From an uncultured Oscillospiraceae bacterium (GTDB lineage: Bacteria > Bacillota > Clostridia > Oscillospirales > Acutalibacteraceae): a DNA stretch of 64,000 nucleotides. The notes under the pieces are model-generated. The model searched no databases. It worked only from the letters and a program-made list of their open reading frames with translations, and was not told where the DNA came from. How positions within the stretch are numbered: position 1 is the first letter of the stretch; each line of letters starts with the position of its first letter. Positions 32,765 through 41,995 of this stretch are shown here, piece after piece. The DNA is taken from the NCBI GenBank assembly GCA_902492895.1, contig CABUNG010000003.1:1-64000 (forward strand). The letters are read 5' to 3'. The translations under genes were made by a program, and so were the position numbers.

Positions 32765-32848
32765 TTTAAAGATCATTCCTTTCGTGGGAGCCAGGGACAG
32801 GGGGCCGGCCAATGCCCCGCGGCATGACCGGCCCTAGGCCTCTGTACT

Positions 32849-34327
32849 TTAAACGATGATGCAGATCAAGCCGCTGCACCCCTCGTTGATGATCCGCTCG
32901 ACCGTCTCCTTGAGCTTGATCCGGGCATCGGAGGGCATCCGGTAGAGCTTGTTGTGCAGCCCCTCGTTGACCAGCCCGTACAGCGAGGTGCCGAAGATGT
33001 TGGACTCCCAGATTTTGGAGGGGCTTTCCTCGAATTCCCGCAGCAGGTAATTGACCAGCTCCTCCGACTGCTTCTCGGAACCCACGATGGGCGACACCTC
33101 GGTTTGGATGTTCGCCTTGAGCATATGGATGGAAGGCGCCTCGGCCCGCAGGCGGATGCCGTAGCGGCCGCTCTGCTTGATGATTTCGGGCTCTTCGAGC
33201 GTCATTTCCTCAAGGGACGGCATCACGATGCCGTAACCGGTCGCCTCGACCTGATCCATGGCGTTTTTGATCTTGTCGTACTTCTTCCGGATCGCGGCGA
33301 GCTCGGTCATCGTGTTCATCAGCGACGCTTCATCCGTGATCGGAATGCCGGTCGTTTCCCCTAGGATCTGGTAGAACAGGTCGGGCTGCACGCTCACCGC
33401 GATGGTGCCGCTGCCCCGTCCGAGCTCGACGGCGGTGAGCCTGGCGTTGTCTACGTATTCGCAGGCGATGATCTCGCTCGCCATGGCCGACATCTGGCTG
33501 ATCTTCTTGAGTCCGGTAGCCGCGGAACGGATGGATTCGATGATGCTCCCGCGGATGGCGTGGGATTTCGGCAACCCCGTCAGCCACTTCGGCAGCTCGA
33601 TGCCGATTTCCCGGACCGGGAACTCGAAAAGGACCTTTTCGAGAATCCGGCGGATCCCCGCCTCTTCCAGCTCCAGACAGTTGACCGGCATGACCGGGAC
33701 GCCGTATTTGGCTTCCAGCTCGGCGCTGAGCTGCAATGTCGCGGAGGAGGTGGGATTGACGGAGTTCAAAAGCACCACGAAGGGCTTGTGGATATCCTGC
33801 AGTTCCCGGACGACCCTCTCCTCCGCCTCGGCATACTCTTCGCGGGGGATCTCGGTGATGCTGCCGTCGGTCGTCACGACCAGGCCGATGGTCGAATGCT
33901 CGTTGATGACCTTGCGGGTGCCGAGTTCGGCCGCCATGTTGAAGGGGACTTCCTCCTTGAACCACGGGGTCTTGACCATCCGGGGCGCGTTGTCCTCGAT
34001 ATAGCCGAGAGCGGAGGGAACGATGTATCCGACACAGTCGATCATCCGCACGTTGAGTGTCGCCGTGCCGTCGACCGTGATGGTCACCGCCTGCTCGGGG
34101 ATGAACTTCGGCTCGGTGGTCATGATGGTCCTTCCGGCCGAGGACTGGGGCAGTTCGTCGGTAGCCCGTTCCTTTTTATATTCGCTGTCGATGTTCGGAA
34201 TTACCAGGGTATCCATGAACCGCTTGATAAAGGTGGATTTGCCTGTGCGGACCGGCCCCACCACGCCGATGTAGATGTCGCCGCCCGTCCGGCGGGCAAT
34301 GACATCGTAAATGTTTTGTCCTTCCAT
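32849..34327 (-). CDS. spoIVA: Stage IV sporulation protein A, coat ATPase
   Basis: The 492-residue product has full-length SpoIVA features: MEGQNIYDVIARRTGGDIYIG at the start, Walker A GPVRTGKST, and a conserved C-terminus ending GCSGLICIIV. SpoIVA polymerises with ATP on the forespore surface and anchors the spore coat. TAGGAGGG precedes the ATG. The SipL-like gene lies 17 bases upstream, consistent with a shared transcript in the mother cell. Confidence 0.96.
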   Translation of the reverse strand: MEGQNIYDVIARRTGGDIYIGVVGPVRTGKSTFIKRFMDTLVIPNIDSEYKKERATDELPQSSAGRTIMTTEPKFIPEQAVTITVDGTATLNVRMIDCVGYIVPSALGYIEDNAPRMVKTPWFKEEVPFNMAAELGTRKVINEHSTIGLVVTTDGSITEIPREEYAEAEERVVRELQDIHKPFVVLLNSVNPTSSATLQLSAELEAKYGVPVMPVNCLELEEAGIRRILEKVLFEFPVREIGIELPKWLTGLPKSHAIRGSIIESIRSAATGLKKISQMSAMASEIIACEYVDNARLTAVELGRGSGTIAVSVQPDLFYQILGETTGIPITDEASLMNTMTELAAIRKKYDKIKNAMDQVEATGYGIVMPSLEEMTLEEPEIIKQSGRYGIRLRAEAPSIHMLKANIQTEVSPIVGSEKQSEELVNYLLREFEESPSKIWESNIFGTSLYGLVNEGLHNKLYRMPSDARIKLKETVERIINEGCSGLICIIV

Positions 34328-34344
34328 CTCGTCGCCCTCCTACT

Positions 34345-35880
34345 TCAGCATAACGGTACGAGCAGCATGGTGTCATCGGGCAACACATCCGCCGCCAGTC
34401 CGTTTTCCTCCATGACTGCCTCCATGGAGGTGTGACAGCTCTTCGCGATCTCCCACAGAGATTCTCCGCCGTTCGCAAAATAGATCTTCAGCGCGCACCG
34501 CTGATCCGCTTCGCTCTTTGCGAAGGGCGCGTTTTCGTCCGCCGCCATGCCGGTGACGGCCACACAGCTGTCCGCCGCCATACAGAAGCGGCAGACACCC
34601 ACCTGCACCCGGATATCGATCTGCTGGGAATTCAGGTTGTATTCCACCCCCAGCACCTCGAGTTCGGCGGTCATGCTGCTGCACTTGTCGGAAAAATCCA
34701 GAACGAAATCGACCGGCCGCTCATAATACGAGATCACACCGCCCGCGTCCTTCGCCAGCATGGACACCATCAGGCGTCCGTCGATGAAGGAGCCGTTTTC
34801 CTCACAGCGCGTCGCCACCGGAACGGCCTCGCACCACATGTCGACGATCCCGGCCACTCCCTCGGGCGGCAGTTCGAGCGTCTCCTTGACCGGACAGACA
34901 TCCTTCCGGATCCCGAGCAGCTGCTGGGTATCGATCCGGCGGGTATCCAGCTTCAGGGGACAGGCCGTCAAGTAAGCGTCGGTGATGATCTCAGAGGCGC
35001 CCGTGCGGTAGCACTGCACCTGCGCCTGCACCTTGATGGAGACCGACAGCAGGACGTTTTCGCCGTTCGGGTTCTGGGTGATATGCACGTCGCAGACCGT
35101 CACGTCCGCCCGGCAGTCGCAGAACCATTCCTCGTCCAGACCGTCCACATCGATGATTTGGCTGAACGGAATCTCGTGTTCCACCCGGTCCATCGTCCCG
35201 GCGACGGTATCGTTCGCATACAGGGTGCACAGAAGGACCTCGCCCTTGAGGATGACCTTGCCCGGCATGGTCTTGCAGTCCTGGACATTGGCCACCGCCT
35301 CGCTGCGGATGAGGGTCTCAGCCGGCAGCTTGCCGGGTCCCAGCTCGAGCACTTCGCTGATGGTGAAGGGCTTTTCAGCCGAAGAGGCCGGCACCGTGAA
35401 ATACAGGGGCTTGGTGCGGGTGTAGACCCCGTCCCCCTTCGCGGCGGACACCACCTCCTGGCCGCCCTCGGCCGTGACCTTCAGCTTGACGCTGAACGCC
35501 CCGTGGATATCCAGCCGTCTCGGGCTGGTCGCCCGGCAGTTGACATAATTCGGTTTGGCGTCGAGCCGGATGCAGGCCCCGACTCCGGCGTTTTTGACGT
35601 TGAATGTGCTGGTGAAGGGCTGGGTGAATTCGCAGCTGCGCGCGCATTTGCGGGCCTCGTCCAGATACAGGACCCGGATATTCGTCACGCCGTCCGCGAT
35701 CAGCCGGTCCCCGCTGAACTGCTTTGACTGTACCACCGGTTTCATGGTGCATTTGAGGACCGCCGCGATATCGGGGAGATAATCGGGCAGTACAAAATCG
35801 CAATCCACCGGCCGTTCATCAAAGTCGTCAAACAAGGATTCCGTGGTGCCGATGACCTTGTTTGTCACCTGAATGTCCAT
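34345..35880 (-). CDS. sipL: SipL-like spore protein (DUF3794 plus LysM)
   Basis: The 511-residue protein has repeated SPOCS/DUF3794 domains, beginning ESLFDDFDERPVDCDFVLPDYLPDI and repeating in the middle. A C-terminal LysM follows (FANGGESLWEIAKSCHTSMEAVMEENGL). This is the architecture of clostridial SipL, which binds SpoIVA and is needed for coat attachment. Its place directly before spoIVA supports the match. AAAGGAGA lies seven bases before the ATG, and an in-frame GTG two codons earlier is rejected. I see no clear sigma-A promoter upstream; a mother-cell sigma factor is expected. Confidence 0.88.
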   Translation of the reverse strand: MDIQVTNKVIGTTESLFDDFDERPVDCDFVLPDYLPDIAAVLKCTMKPVVQSKQFSGDRLIADGVTNIRVLYLDEARKCARSCEFTQPFTSTFNVKNAGVGACIRLDAKPNYVNCRATSPRRLDIHGAFSVKLKVTAEGGQEVVSAAKGDGVYTRTKPLYFTVPASSAEKPFTISEVLELGPGKLPAETLIRSEAVANVQDCKTMPGKVILKGEVLLCTLYANDTVAGTMDRVEHEIPFSQIIDVDGLDEEWFCDCRADVTVCDVHITQNPNGENVLLSVSIKVQAQVQCYRTGASEIITDAYLTACPLKLDTRRIDTQQLLGIRKDVCPVKETLELPPEGVAGIVDMWCEAVPVATRCEENGSFIDGRLMVSMLAKDAGGVISYYERPVDFVLDFSDKCSSMTAELEVLGVEYNLNSQQIDIRVQVGVCRFCMAADSCVAVTGMAADENAPFAKSEADQRCALKIYFANGGESLWEIAKSCHTSMEAVMEENGLAADVLPDDTMLLVPLC

Positions 35881-36020
35881 GTACACCTCTCCTTTATGCT
35901 CTTGGCTTTTCTATCACAACTATATTCGCCCTGTCCACGGAGTATTCCAAGAGGATAGCGGAGATGTGTAAAAAATCCCGTTTTTCCGGGTTTGGCGGCC
36001 CTTTGCACGGCCATTCCATA

Positions 36021-36052
36021 GAAAAAGCGCGGCTGGTTTTCCCAGCCGCGCC
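36021..36052 (-). terminator. Terminator after the DUF4838 pair
   Basis: GCGCGGCTGG (36027-36036) pairs with CCAGCCGCGC (36042-36051); five T residues follow on the minus strand. It lies just beyond the stop of the second DUF4838 gene. Confidence 0.88.
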
Positions 36053-36064
36053 AAAATGCCGCAT

Positions 36065-37870
36065 TCAGTTGTATTTGATCAGAAAGCTTGCTTTCTTCCA
36101 AAGAGAAAACTGGTTTTCCATCCGCTGCCGCTGTTCCGGCGTCACACCGTCCAGCTTGGCCTTGGCGGCCTCAACGGTTTGTTCGATCACGGCCACCCGC
36201 GCGTCCGTATACAGTTCGCTGGGGCTCGGCGGCACCCAGCATATGCTGTCCGCCTGACACTGCTCGCTGCTGTCCGCCAGGGCCTTGTAATAGGCGAACA
36301 TCTCGTCCGCCGCAGCACCGTAGAGCTTCCGGCAGGCGTCGTAGAGGATCTGTTCACCCGACAAGCTGCCGTCCCACATGCCCTTGGCCGACACATACCA
36401 CAGCGGCCAGCGCAGCGGATAGCTTTCTTCCGTATCGTTGTAGCTCGGCCAAGGCCCCTGGTCGTAGTACACGTAATCCACGCCGTTCTGCTTCCAGAGC
36501 GCCTGGTTCCGGGTGGCGACATTTCCCTGCACCCAGGGAATATCGGCCCACACCACCTTATCCGCGGCGATGCAGTTCCACTCCCAGATGGAAATGTGCT
36601 GCACCTCGGCTTTGGCGATGAACTCCTTGAAATTCCCGAGCCAGGACTGGGTATAGATGTTGTGGGTGATGCTGTTTTTTCCAATCACCGCTTCGTTCAG
36701 ATCCAGCGGCTTGGTCATGCTGGCTTCCCGGCAGAACATCACTTCCACGTTCGGATGCGCTTTTACCTTCTCCGGCGGGAAATAGTTGTTGTGATAGCTC
36801 AGGATGGAAATGGTGACATCCGGCCGCGTTTTGCATACAATCTCCGCGACCCGGTTGGCGAAGGTGAGAATCTGGTCGGTCGGATTTCCGGCCGCGGCGC
36901 AGGTCTCGCATTCGCACCAGCCCTTCTCCCATCCGTCGTTGGCCGCCAGGGAGTAATTCGTCAAGGTCGGGTCGGCCTCCAGCTTTTCCAGCACCTTTTT
37001 AGCTGTCTCGGCGGCCAGTTCCTCGTTGGTGTAGTCGTATTGCCACCAGGCCTGGGACTGCGGATCCCGCACTCCGTCCACCAGCGCGAACCACTCCGGA
37101 TGGGTTTCCATATAGGTTTTCCGGGGAATCAGGCCCGTAATCCCGTGGCCGACCATCTTGTTGTCGCCGCCCTGATACCAGCGCTGCCCCATCTCGGGGT
37201 TTTTGCTCAGGAGATATGTCCAGCGGCAGTTGAACTGCGGGACGTGCTCAACGTCGAGCTCCCCGATCGCCACTGTCGGATAGGAGGGAACCACCTCCCA
37301 CAGCTCATCGATGCCGAACCAGCCGCACCCCATCCGCTCGAGCAGCATGGTTACGGCAAAGGCCGTCCCCTGATACCGCTCGTCGTCGTTTCCCAGCACC
37401 GCCACACGGTTTCCGACACGCTTGAGTATCACCTTTTCCGCGTCCGGATACCCCGTCGGCTGCTGGATTCCCATAGCCGCCGTCTGCTTTGTCGGACCCA
37501 CCAGGATGCCGTTTTCATCCGCATGGTCCTCGCTGTCGTCGACGATCGGGATCGATCCGCCCGTCATCCGGTTCAGATACGTCTGCAGATCCTCCGCGGC
37601 CGCTTTCACCTTGTCGCTCGGCGATTCCGGAATGACGATCACCGCTTTGGCGGTTCCGTTTTCCGCGATTACGAAGTCCGCTGTTCCCGGGTTCGTGACC
37701 AGCGTCTTATTGTCCGGAAGCTCCGGAATCGATGCCGATTGATCCGCCTGGCTGCTCTCCTCCGAGGGCGTACCCGCCTCCTCGGGCCGGCAGGCCGTCA
37801 TGGACATCAGGATCGTCCCCGCCAGAAGCAGCGGCAGCCCTGTGCGCCATCTAAATAGTTTCGCTGTCAT
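36065..37870 (-). CDS. DUF4838 lipoprotein, glycosidase-like (copy 2)
   Basis: The 601-residue protein has a lipoprotein signal (LMSMTAC) and a Ser/Glu linker. An N-terminal domain resembles the GH67 alpha-glucuronidase N-domain (KVKAAAEDLQTYLNRMTGG, NGILVGPTKQT). A large DUF4838 region then carries YSLAANDGWEKGWCECETC, SILSYHNNYFPP and HISIWEWNCIAAD. DUF4838 proteins are thought to be carbohydrate-active, acting outside the cell; the reaction is not known to me. The second ATG is used because AAAGGGGG abuts the first. It lies 144 bases after its paralogue with matching sequence through most of its length. Confidence 0.8.
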   Translation of the reverse strand: MTAKLFRWRTGLPLLLAGTILMSMTACRPEEAGTPSEESSQADQSASIPELPDNKTLVTNPGTADFVIAENGTAKAVIVIPESPSDKVKAAAEDLQTYLNRMTGGSIPIVDDSEDHADENGILVGPTKQTAAMGIQQPTGYPDAEKVILKRVGNRVAVLGNDDERYQGTAFAVTMLLERMGCGWFGIDELWEVVPSYPTVAIGELDVEHVPQFNCRWTYLLSKNPEMGQRWYQGGDNKMVGHGITGLIPRKTYMETHPEWFALVDGVRDPQSQAWWQYDYTNEELAAETAKKVLEKLEADPTLTNYSLAANDGWEKGWCECETCAAAGNPTDQILTFANRVAEIVCKTRPDVTISILSYHNNYFPPEKVKAHPNVEVMFCREASMTKPLDLNEAVIGKNSITHNIYTQSWLGNFKEFIAKAEVQHISIWEWNCIAADKVVWADIPWVQGNVATRNQALWKQNGVDYVYYDQGPWPSYNDTEESYPLRWPLWYVSAKGMWDGSLSGEQILYDACRKLYGAAADEMFAYYKALADSSEQCQADSICWVPPSPSELYTDARVAVIEQTVEAAKAKLDGVTPEQRQRMENQFSLWKKASFLIKYN

Positions 37871-38014
37871 ATGCATCCCCCTTTATTCCCATACCCAAGC
37901 AGCGGTTTCTAATCCGCTTGGGTATCCGGCGGCTGTAAACAGGTTTTTCGCTTTCGTATGGCCCCAAATTCTCCGATTCCCGATTTGGCAGCCGGGTATC
38001 CGGCCGCAGCCCTG

Positions 38015-39826
38015 TCAGTTGTATTTGATCAGGAGCGACGCCTTTTTCCAGATGGCGATCTGATCCTCCATCCGCTGCTTCTGCGTATCCGTTACGCTGT
38101 CCAGTTTAGCCTCAGCGGCCTTGATGGCGGCGTTGATGACATCCACCCGCTCCTGCGGATACATCTCGCTGGGTTTCGGCGGTATCCACGTCATGCTGTA
38201 GGCGCGGCACTGTTCGCTGCTGTCCGCCAGCGCCTTATAATAGGTAAACATCTCATCGGCGGCGGCGCCATACAGCTTCCGGCAGGCATCATAGAGGATC
38301 TGCTCTCCCGTCAGGCTGTCGTCCCACATCCCCTTCGACGCCACATACCAGAGCGGCCAGCGCAGGGAGAAGCTCTGTTCCGTTTCCCGATAGCTCGGGG
38401 CCGGTCCCTGATCATAAAAGACGTATTCCACGCCGTTCTGTTCCCAGAGGTTCAAGTTCCGGGTGGCGACATTTCCCTGCACCCAGGGCACGCTGGCCCA
38501 GACCTCGCGTTCCGCCGCGATGCAGTACCATTCCCAGATGGACGTATGTTCCACTTCGGCATTCTTCACATACTGCTGGAAGTTCCCGAGCCAGGACTGG
38601 GTATAGGTGTTGTGGGTGATGGTATCCCGCCCCACGATCGCCTCGTTTAAATCGAGCGGCATGGTCAGGCTCGTCTCCCGGCAGAACATCACTTCCACGT
38701 TCGGCAGGGCCTTGACCTTATCGGGCGGAAAATAGTTGTTGTGATAACTCAGGATGGTGAGGAGCTTCTCCGGATAAACCTTGCCCACGATCTCGGCGAC
38801 GTTGTTGGCGAAATACAGGAGCTGATCGGTCGGATTCCCCACTGCTTTGCAGGTGTCGCATTCGCACCAGCCCTCTTCCCATCCGTCGTTGGCGGCCAGG
38901 GAATAATTGGTCATGTTCGGATTGGCGTCGAAATACTGGATCACTTTTTTGGCAATCTCGGCCGCGAACTCCTTGTTGGTGTAATCGTACTGCCACCACT
39001 CCTGGGAGTGCGGATCCCGCACCCCGTCCACCAGCGCAAACCACTCCGGATGGGACTCTAACTGCGTATCGCGGGAAACCAGACCCGGAAGGGCGTGACC
39101 GGCCATTATCTGATCGCCGCCCAGATACCAGCGGCTTCCCAGGGTCAGATAAGTGGAATACACCCGGGTGTCCCTCGAACGGAACCGGGGCGTGTGCTCG
39201 ATGTCGAGTTCTCCGACCGCCAGCGTGGGATAGGAAGGGATTTCTTCCCAAAGCGGATCGGTCCCGAACCAGCCGCAGCCCAGCTTTTCGAGAAGCATCG
39301 TCACCGCGTTTTCGGTCCCTTGATAGACAGCGTCATCGTTTCCGATCAGGACCAGATAGTTCTTCACTCGTTTGACAATGACTTTTTCCGCGTTCGGATA
39401 ACCGGTGGGCTGCTCGATTCCGAGTTCCTTGGTCTGTTTCGTCGGCCCCACCAGAATATAATTGCCGTCCCGCCGTTCCACGCTGTCAAACCCGATTTTC
39501 ATAACGGCGCCCGTCATCTTGTTCAATACGGCCTGCAGATCCTCCGCAGCCGCCCGCACCTTGTCGCTCGGCGATTCTGGAATGACGATGGTCACTTTGG
39601 CGGTTCCGTTTTCCGCGATCAGGAAATCGGCATCGCCCGGATTCGTGACCAGCGTTTTGTTTTCGGGCAGATCCGGCATCTGAATCGGGGTGCCGGTCTG
39701 CGAACTGGCCTCTGCGGCCGAACTGGATGGTGAACTGGTCTGTTTGCATGCTGTCATGGTCATAAGGATCCCTCCCGCTAGTAAAATATGCAATCCCGAA
39801 CGAATCAAACGTCCTGTTTCGATCAT
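38015..39826 (-). CDS. DUF4838 lipoprotein, glycosidase-like (copy 1)
   Basis: The 603-residue paralogue of the next gene has lipobox MTAC, linker rich in Ser, N-domain KVRAAAEDLQAVLNKMTGA, and the same central motifs (YSLAANDGWEEGWCECDTC, LTILSYHNNYFPP, TSIWEWYCIAAE). The two differ mainly in the linker, in parts of the N-domain and around residues 215-235. This first copy has AAGGAG before its ATG and a consensus promoter at 39874-39902. Both copies share the C-terminus SLLIKYN/SFLIKYN. It probably binds or cleaves an acidic glycan at the cell surface. Confidence 0.8.
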   Translation of the reverse strand: MIETGRLIRSGLHILLAGGILMTMTACKQTSSPSSSAAEASSQTGTPIQMPDLPENKTLVTNPGDADFLIAENGTAKVTIVIPESPSDKVRAAAEDLQAVLNKMTGAVMKIGFDSVERRDGNYILVGPTKQTKELGIEQPTGYPNAEKVIVKRVKNYLVLIGNDDAVYQGTENAVTMLLEKLGCGWFGTDPLWEEIPSYPTLAVGELDIEHTPRFRSRDTRVYSTYLTLGSRWYLGGDQIMAGHALPGLVSRDTQLESHPEWFALVDGVRDPHSQEWWQYDYTNKEFAAEIAKKVIQYFDANPNMTNYSLAANDGWEEGWCECDTCKAVGNPTDQLLYFANNVAEIVGKVYPEKLLTILSYHNNYFPPDKVKALPNVEVMFCRETSLTMPLDLNEAIVGRDTITHNTYTQSWLGNFQQYVKNAEVEHTSIWEWYCIAAEREVWASVPWVQGNVATRNLNLWEQNGVEYVFYDQGPAPSYRETEQSFSLRWPLWYVASKGMWDDSLTGEQILYDACRKLYGAAADEMFTYYKALADSSEQCRAYSMTWIPPKPSEMYPQERVDVINAAIKAAEAKLDSVTDTQKQRMEDQIAIWKKASLLIKYN

Positions 39827-39873
39827 GGCGTTCTCCTTCCGTTGTCTGTGTGATAGCCGGCATCTTTGTCTTT

Positions 39874-39902
39874 ATTATAGAGAAAGCCCCCATCTCCGGC
39901 AA
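39874..39902 (-). promoter_or_regulatory. Sigma-A type promoter for the DUF4838 pair
   Basis: Minus strand TTGCCG (39897-39902), 17 bases, TATAAT (39874-39879). In the gap to kdpF (39,903-40,074) I see no equally convincing plus-strand promoter. Confidence 0.78.
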
Positions 39903-40074
39903 GGTGAAAAACCATCCAACAGCGAGTCCGAATTTGCTGTTTTTCACAAATCCGGCCCAGGTCTTTTTCCCTGCCGTATCTTCGCGTCTTTATACAATTT
40001 TAATGTCCCGTCCTCTGTGCTTACACCATCTTTATCTCCTGTGTGCTAGACTTTTAGCCAAAGGAGGGTTGACC

Positions 40075-40164
40075 ATGGGCACGCTGATGATCGTCATCGG
40101 ACTCATTGCCTGCATACTGCTGATCTACTATATCGTCATTCTGCTGCGAGGTGATCAATCGTGA
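40075..40164 (+). CDS. kdpF: Potassium-transporting ATPase subunit F
   Basis: A 29-residue single-helix peptide (MGTLMIVIGLIACILLIYY...) lies directly before kdpA and overlaps its start by four bases. KdpF stabilises the KdpABC complex. AAAGGAGG precedes the ATG. Confidence 0.85.
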   Translation: MGTLMIVIGLIACILLIYYIVILLRGDQS

Positions 40165-41969
40165 TCCAGACCATACTGCAATACGGGCTGTATCTGCTGA
40201 TACTGGTGGCACTGGCTGTTCCGCTCGGCCGCTACATCGGCAAAGTGATGAACGGGGAAAGGGTATTCCTGTCCCGTATTCTGATCCCTTGTGAAAACGG
40301 CATCTACAAGCTGCTCCGGGTCCGCCGGGACGAGGAGATGACCTGGAAACGATACACTGTCAGTATCCTGCTGTTCAGCGGCGTCGGGCTTCTCCTTCTC
40401 CTGCTGCTTCAGATGCTTCAAGGCATCCTGCCGGGCAATCCTCAGGGACTGAGCGGCGTCTCCTGGCACCTGGCCTTCAACACCGCCGCCAGCTTTATCA
40501 CCAACACCAACTGGCAGGCTTACAGCGGGGAATCGACCCTGAGCTATCTGACTCAGGCCGTCGGCCTGACGGTGCAGAATTTCGTCTCCGCCGCCGTCGG
40601 CATCGCCGTGCTTTTCGCCCTGATCCGGGGATTCATGCGGGTGAAGAGCAACGGACTCGGCAGCTTTTGGGTGGATGTCACCCGCATCGTCCTCTATATC
40701 CTGATCCCGATTTCCCTGCTGGTCACGATAGGCCTGATTTCCCAAGGCGTCATCCAGAACCTCCGCCCCGCCCAAACGGTGGATCTCCTCGAACCGGTTG
40801 CGGTCAAGGACGGTGAAATCCTGGAAGGAGCGGTGATCGACGGCGATACCGTGACCCTGGACGGACAGACCGTGGACGGGGCCGTCGTGGTGCAAAAGCA
40901 ATTTGTGCCGATGGGCCCCGCCGCCAGCCAAATCGCCATTAAACAGGCCGGCACCAACGGCGGCGGCTACATGGGCGTCAACTCGGCCCATCCGCTTGAA
41001 AACCCCACCCCTTTTTCCAATCTGCTCGAGATGCTCTCGATCCTGCTCATCCCCGTGGCTCTCTGTTTCACTTTCGGACGCAATATCCGGGATAAAAAGC
41101 AGGGGATTGCGCTGTTCGCCGCCATGTTCCTCGTTCTGGTCCTGGCCCTCGGGACGATTGCGGTCAGCGAGCAGGCGGCTACGCCGCAGCTCGCTTCGAA
41201 CGGCACGGTGGATATCGGCACCGTGAACCAGGCCGGCGGCAACATGGAGGGCAAGGAAACCCGTTTCGGCATTGCATCCTCCTCCACCTGGGCCGCTTTC
41301 ACCACTGCTGCCTCCAACGGCTCGGTCAACTCCATGCACGACAGCTACACGCCCCTCGGCGGCATGGTGACCATGCTGCTCATGCAGCTCGGGGAGGTCA
41401 TCTTCGGCGGGACCGGCTGCGGTCTCTACGGCATGCTGGCCTTCGCCATCCTCACGGTATTCCTGGCCGGTCTCATGGTCGGACGGACCCCGGAATATCT
41501 GGGGAAAAAGATCGAGCCCTACGAAATGAAAATGGCGGTCATCGCCTGCCTCGCCACCCCGTTCGCCATTCTGGTGGGCAGCGGCATCGCCGCCTTGGTC
41601 CCCGCGGTTGCAGACAGCCTGAACAACGCCGGACCCCACGGCTTTTCTGAACTGCTGTACGCCTACTCCTCCTGCGGAGGCAACAACGGTTCCGCCTTTG
41701 CCGGTTTCAACGCCAACACCGTCTTTCTCAACGTCAGCCTGGGGCTCGTGATGCTGTTTGTCCGCTTTGTCCCGATGATCGCCATTCTGGCCACAGCGGG
41801 CAGCCTGGTTCGGAAAAAGCGCATTGCCTCCACCTTAGGCACCTTGTCGACCAGCAGCGCCTTGTTTGTCTTCCTGCTGATCTTCGTCGTCCTGCTGGTC
41901 GGGGCGCTCAGCTTCTTCCCCGCTTTGGCCCTCGGGCCCATCGCCGAGCAACTCCGCATGCTGTCCTAA
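40161..41969 (+). CDS. kdpA: Potassium-transporting ATPase subunit A, K+ channel-like
   Basis: The 602-residue polytopic protein has the selectivity-filter regions typical of KdpA: NTAASFITNTNWQAYSGES, GTNGGGYMGVNSAHPLENPT, TWAAFTTAASNGSVNSMHDS and SCGGNNGSAFAG. It starts from GTG, overlapping the kdpF stop (GTGA), so translation is coupled. It selects and passes K+ into the cell when external K+ is scarce. Confidence 0.96.
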   Translation: MIQTILQYGLYLLILVALAVPLGRYIGKVMNGERVFLSRILIPCENGIYKLLRVRRDEEMTWKRYTVSILLFSGVGLLLLLLLQMLQGILPGNPQGLSGVSWHLAFNTAASFITNTNWQAYSGESTLSYLTQAVGLTVQNFVSAAVGIAVLFALIRGFMRVKSNGLGSFWVDVTRIVLYILIPISLLVTIGLISQGVIQNLRPAQTVDLLEPVAVKDGEILEGAVIDGDTVTLDGQTVDGAVVVQKQFVPMGPAASQIAIKQAGTNGGGYMGVNSAHPLENPTPFSNLLEMLSILLIPVALCFTFGRNIRDKKQGIALFAAMFLVLVLALGTIAVSEQAATPQLASNGTVDIGTVNQAGGNMEGKETRFGIASSSTWAAFTTAASNGSVNSMHDSYTPLGGMVTMLLMQLGEVIFGGTGCGLYGMLAFAILTVFLAGLMVGRTPEYLGKKIEPYEMKMAVIACLATPFAILVGSGIAALVPAVADSLNNAGPHGFSELLYAYSSCGGNNGSAFAGFNANTVFLNVSLGLVMLFVRFVPMIAILATAGSLVRKKRIASTLGTLSTSSALFVFLLIFVVLLVGALSFFPALALGPIAEQLRMLS

Positions 41970-41995
41970 TCCAGGCCCATCAAGGAGGTATTGTC

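Noticed and set aside
36056..37858. 600-codon frame on the plus strand opposite the DUF4838 gene
   Set aside because: Exact shadow of a well-supported lipoprotein gene, with basic low-information sequence and no start signal. The same applies to long frames opposite kdpA, kdpB, feoB and pilC.
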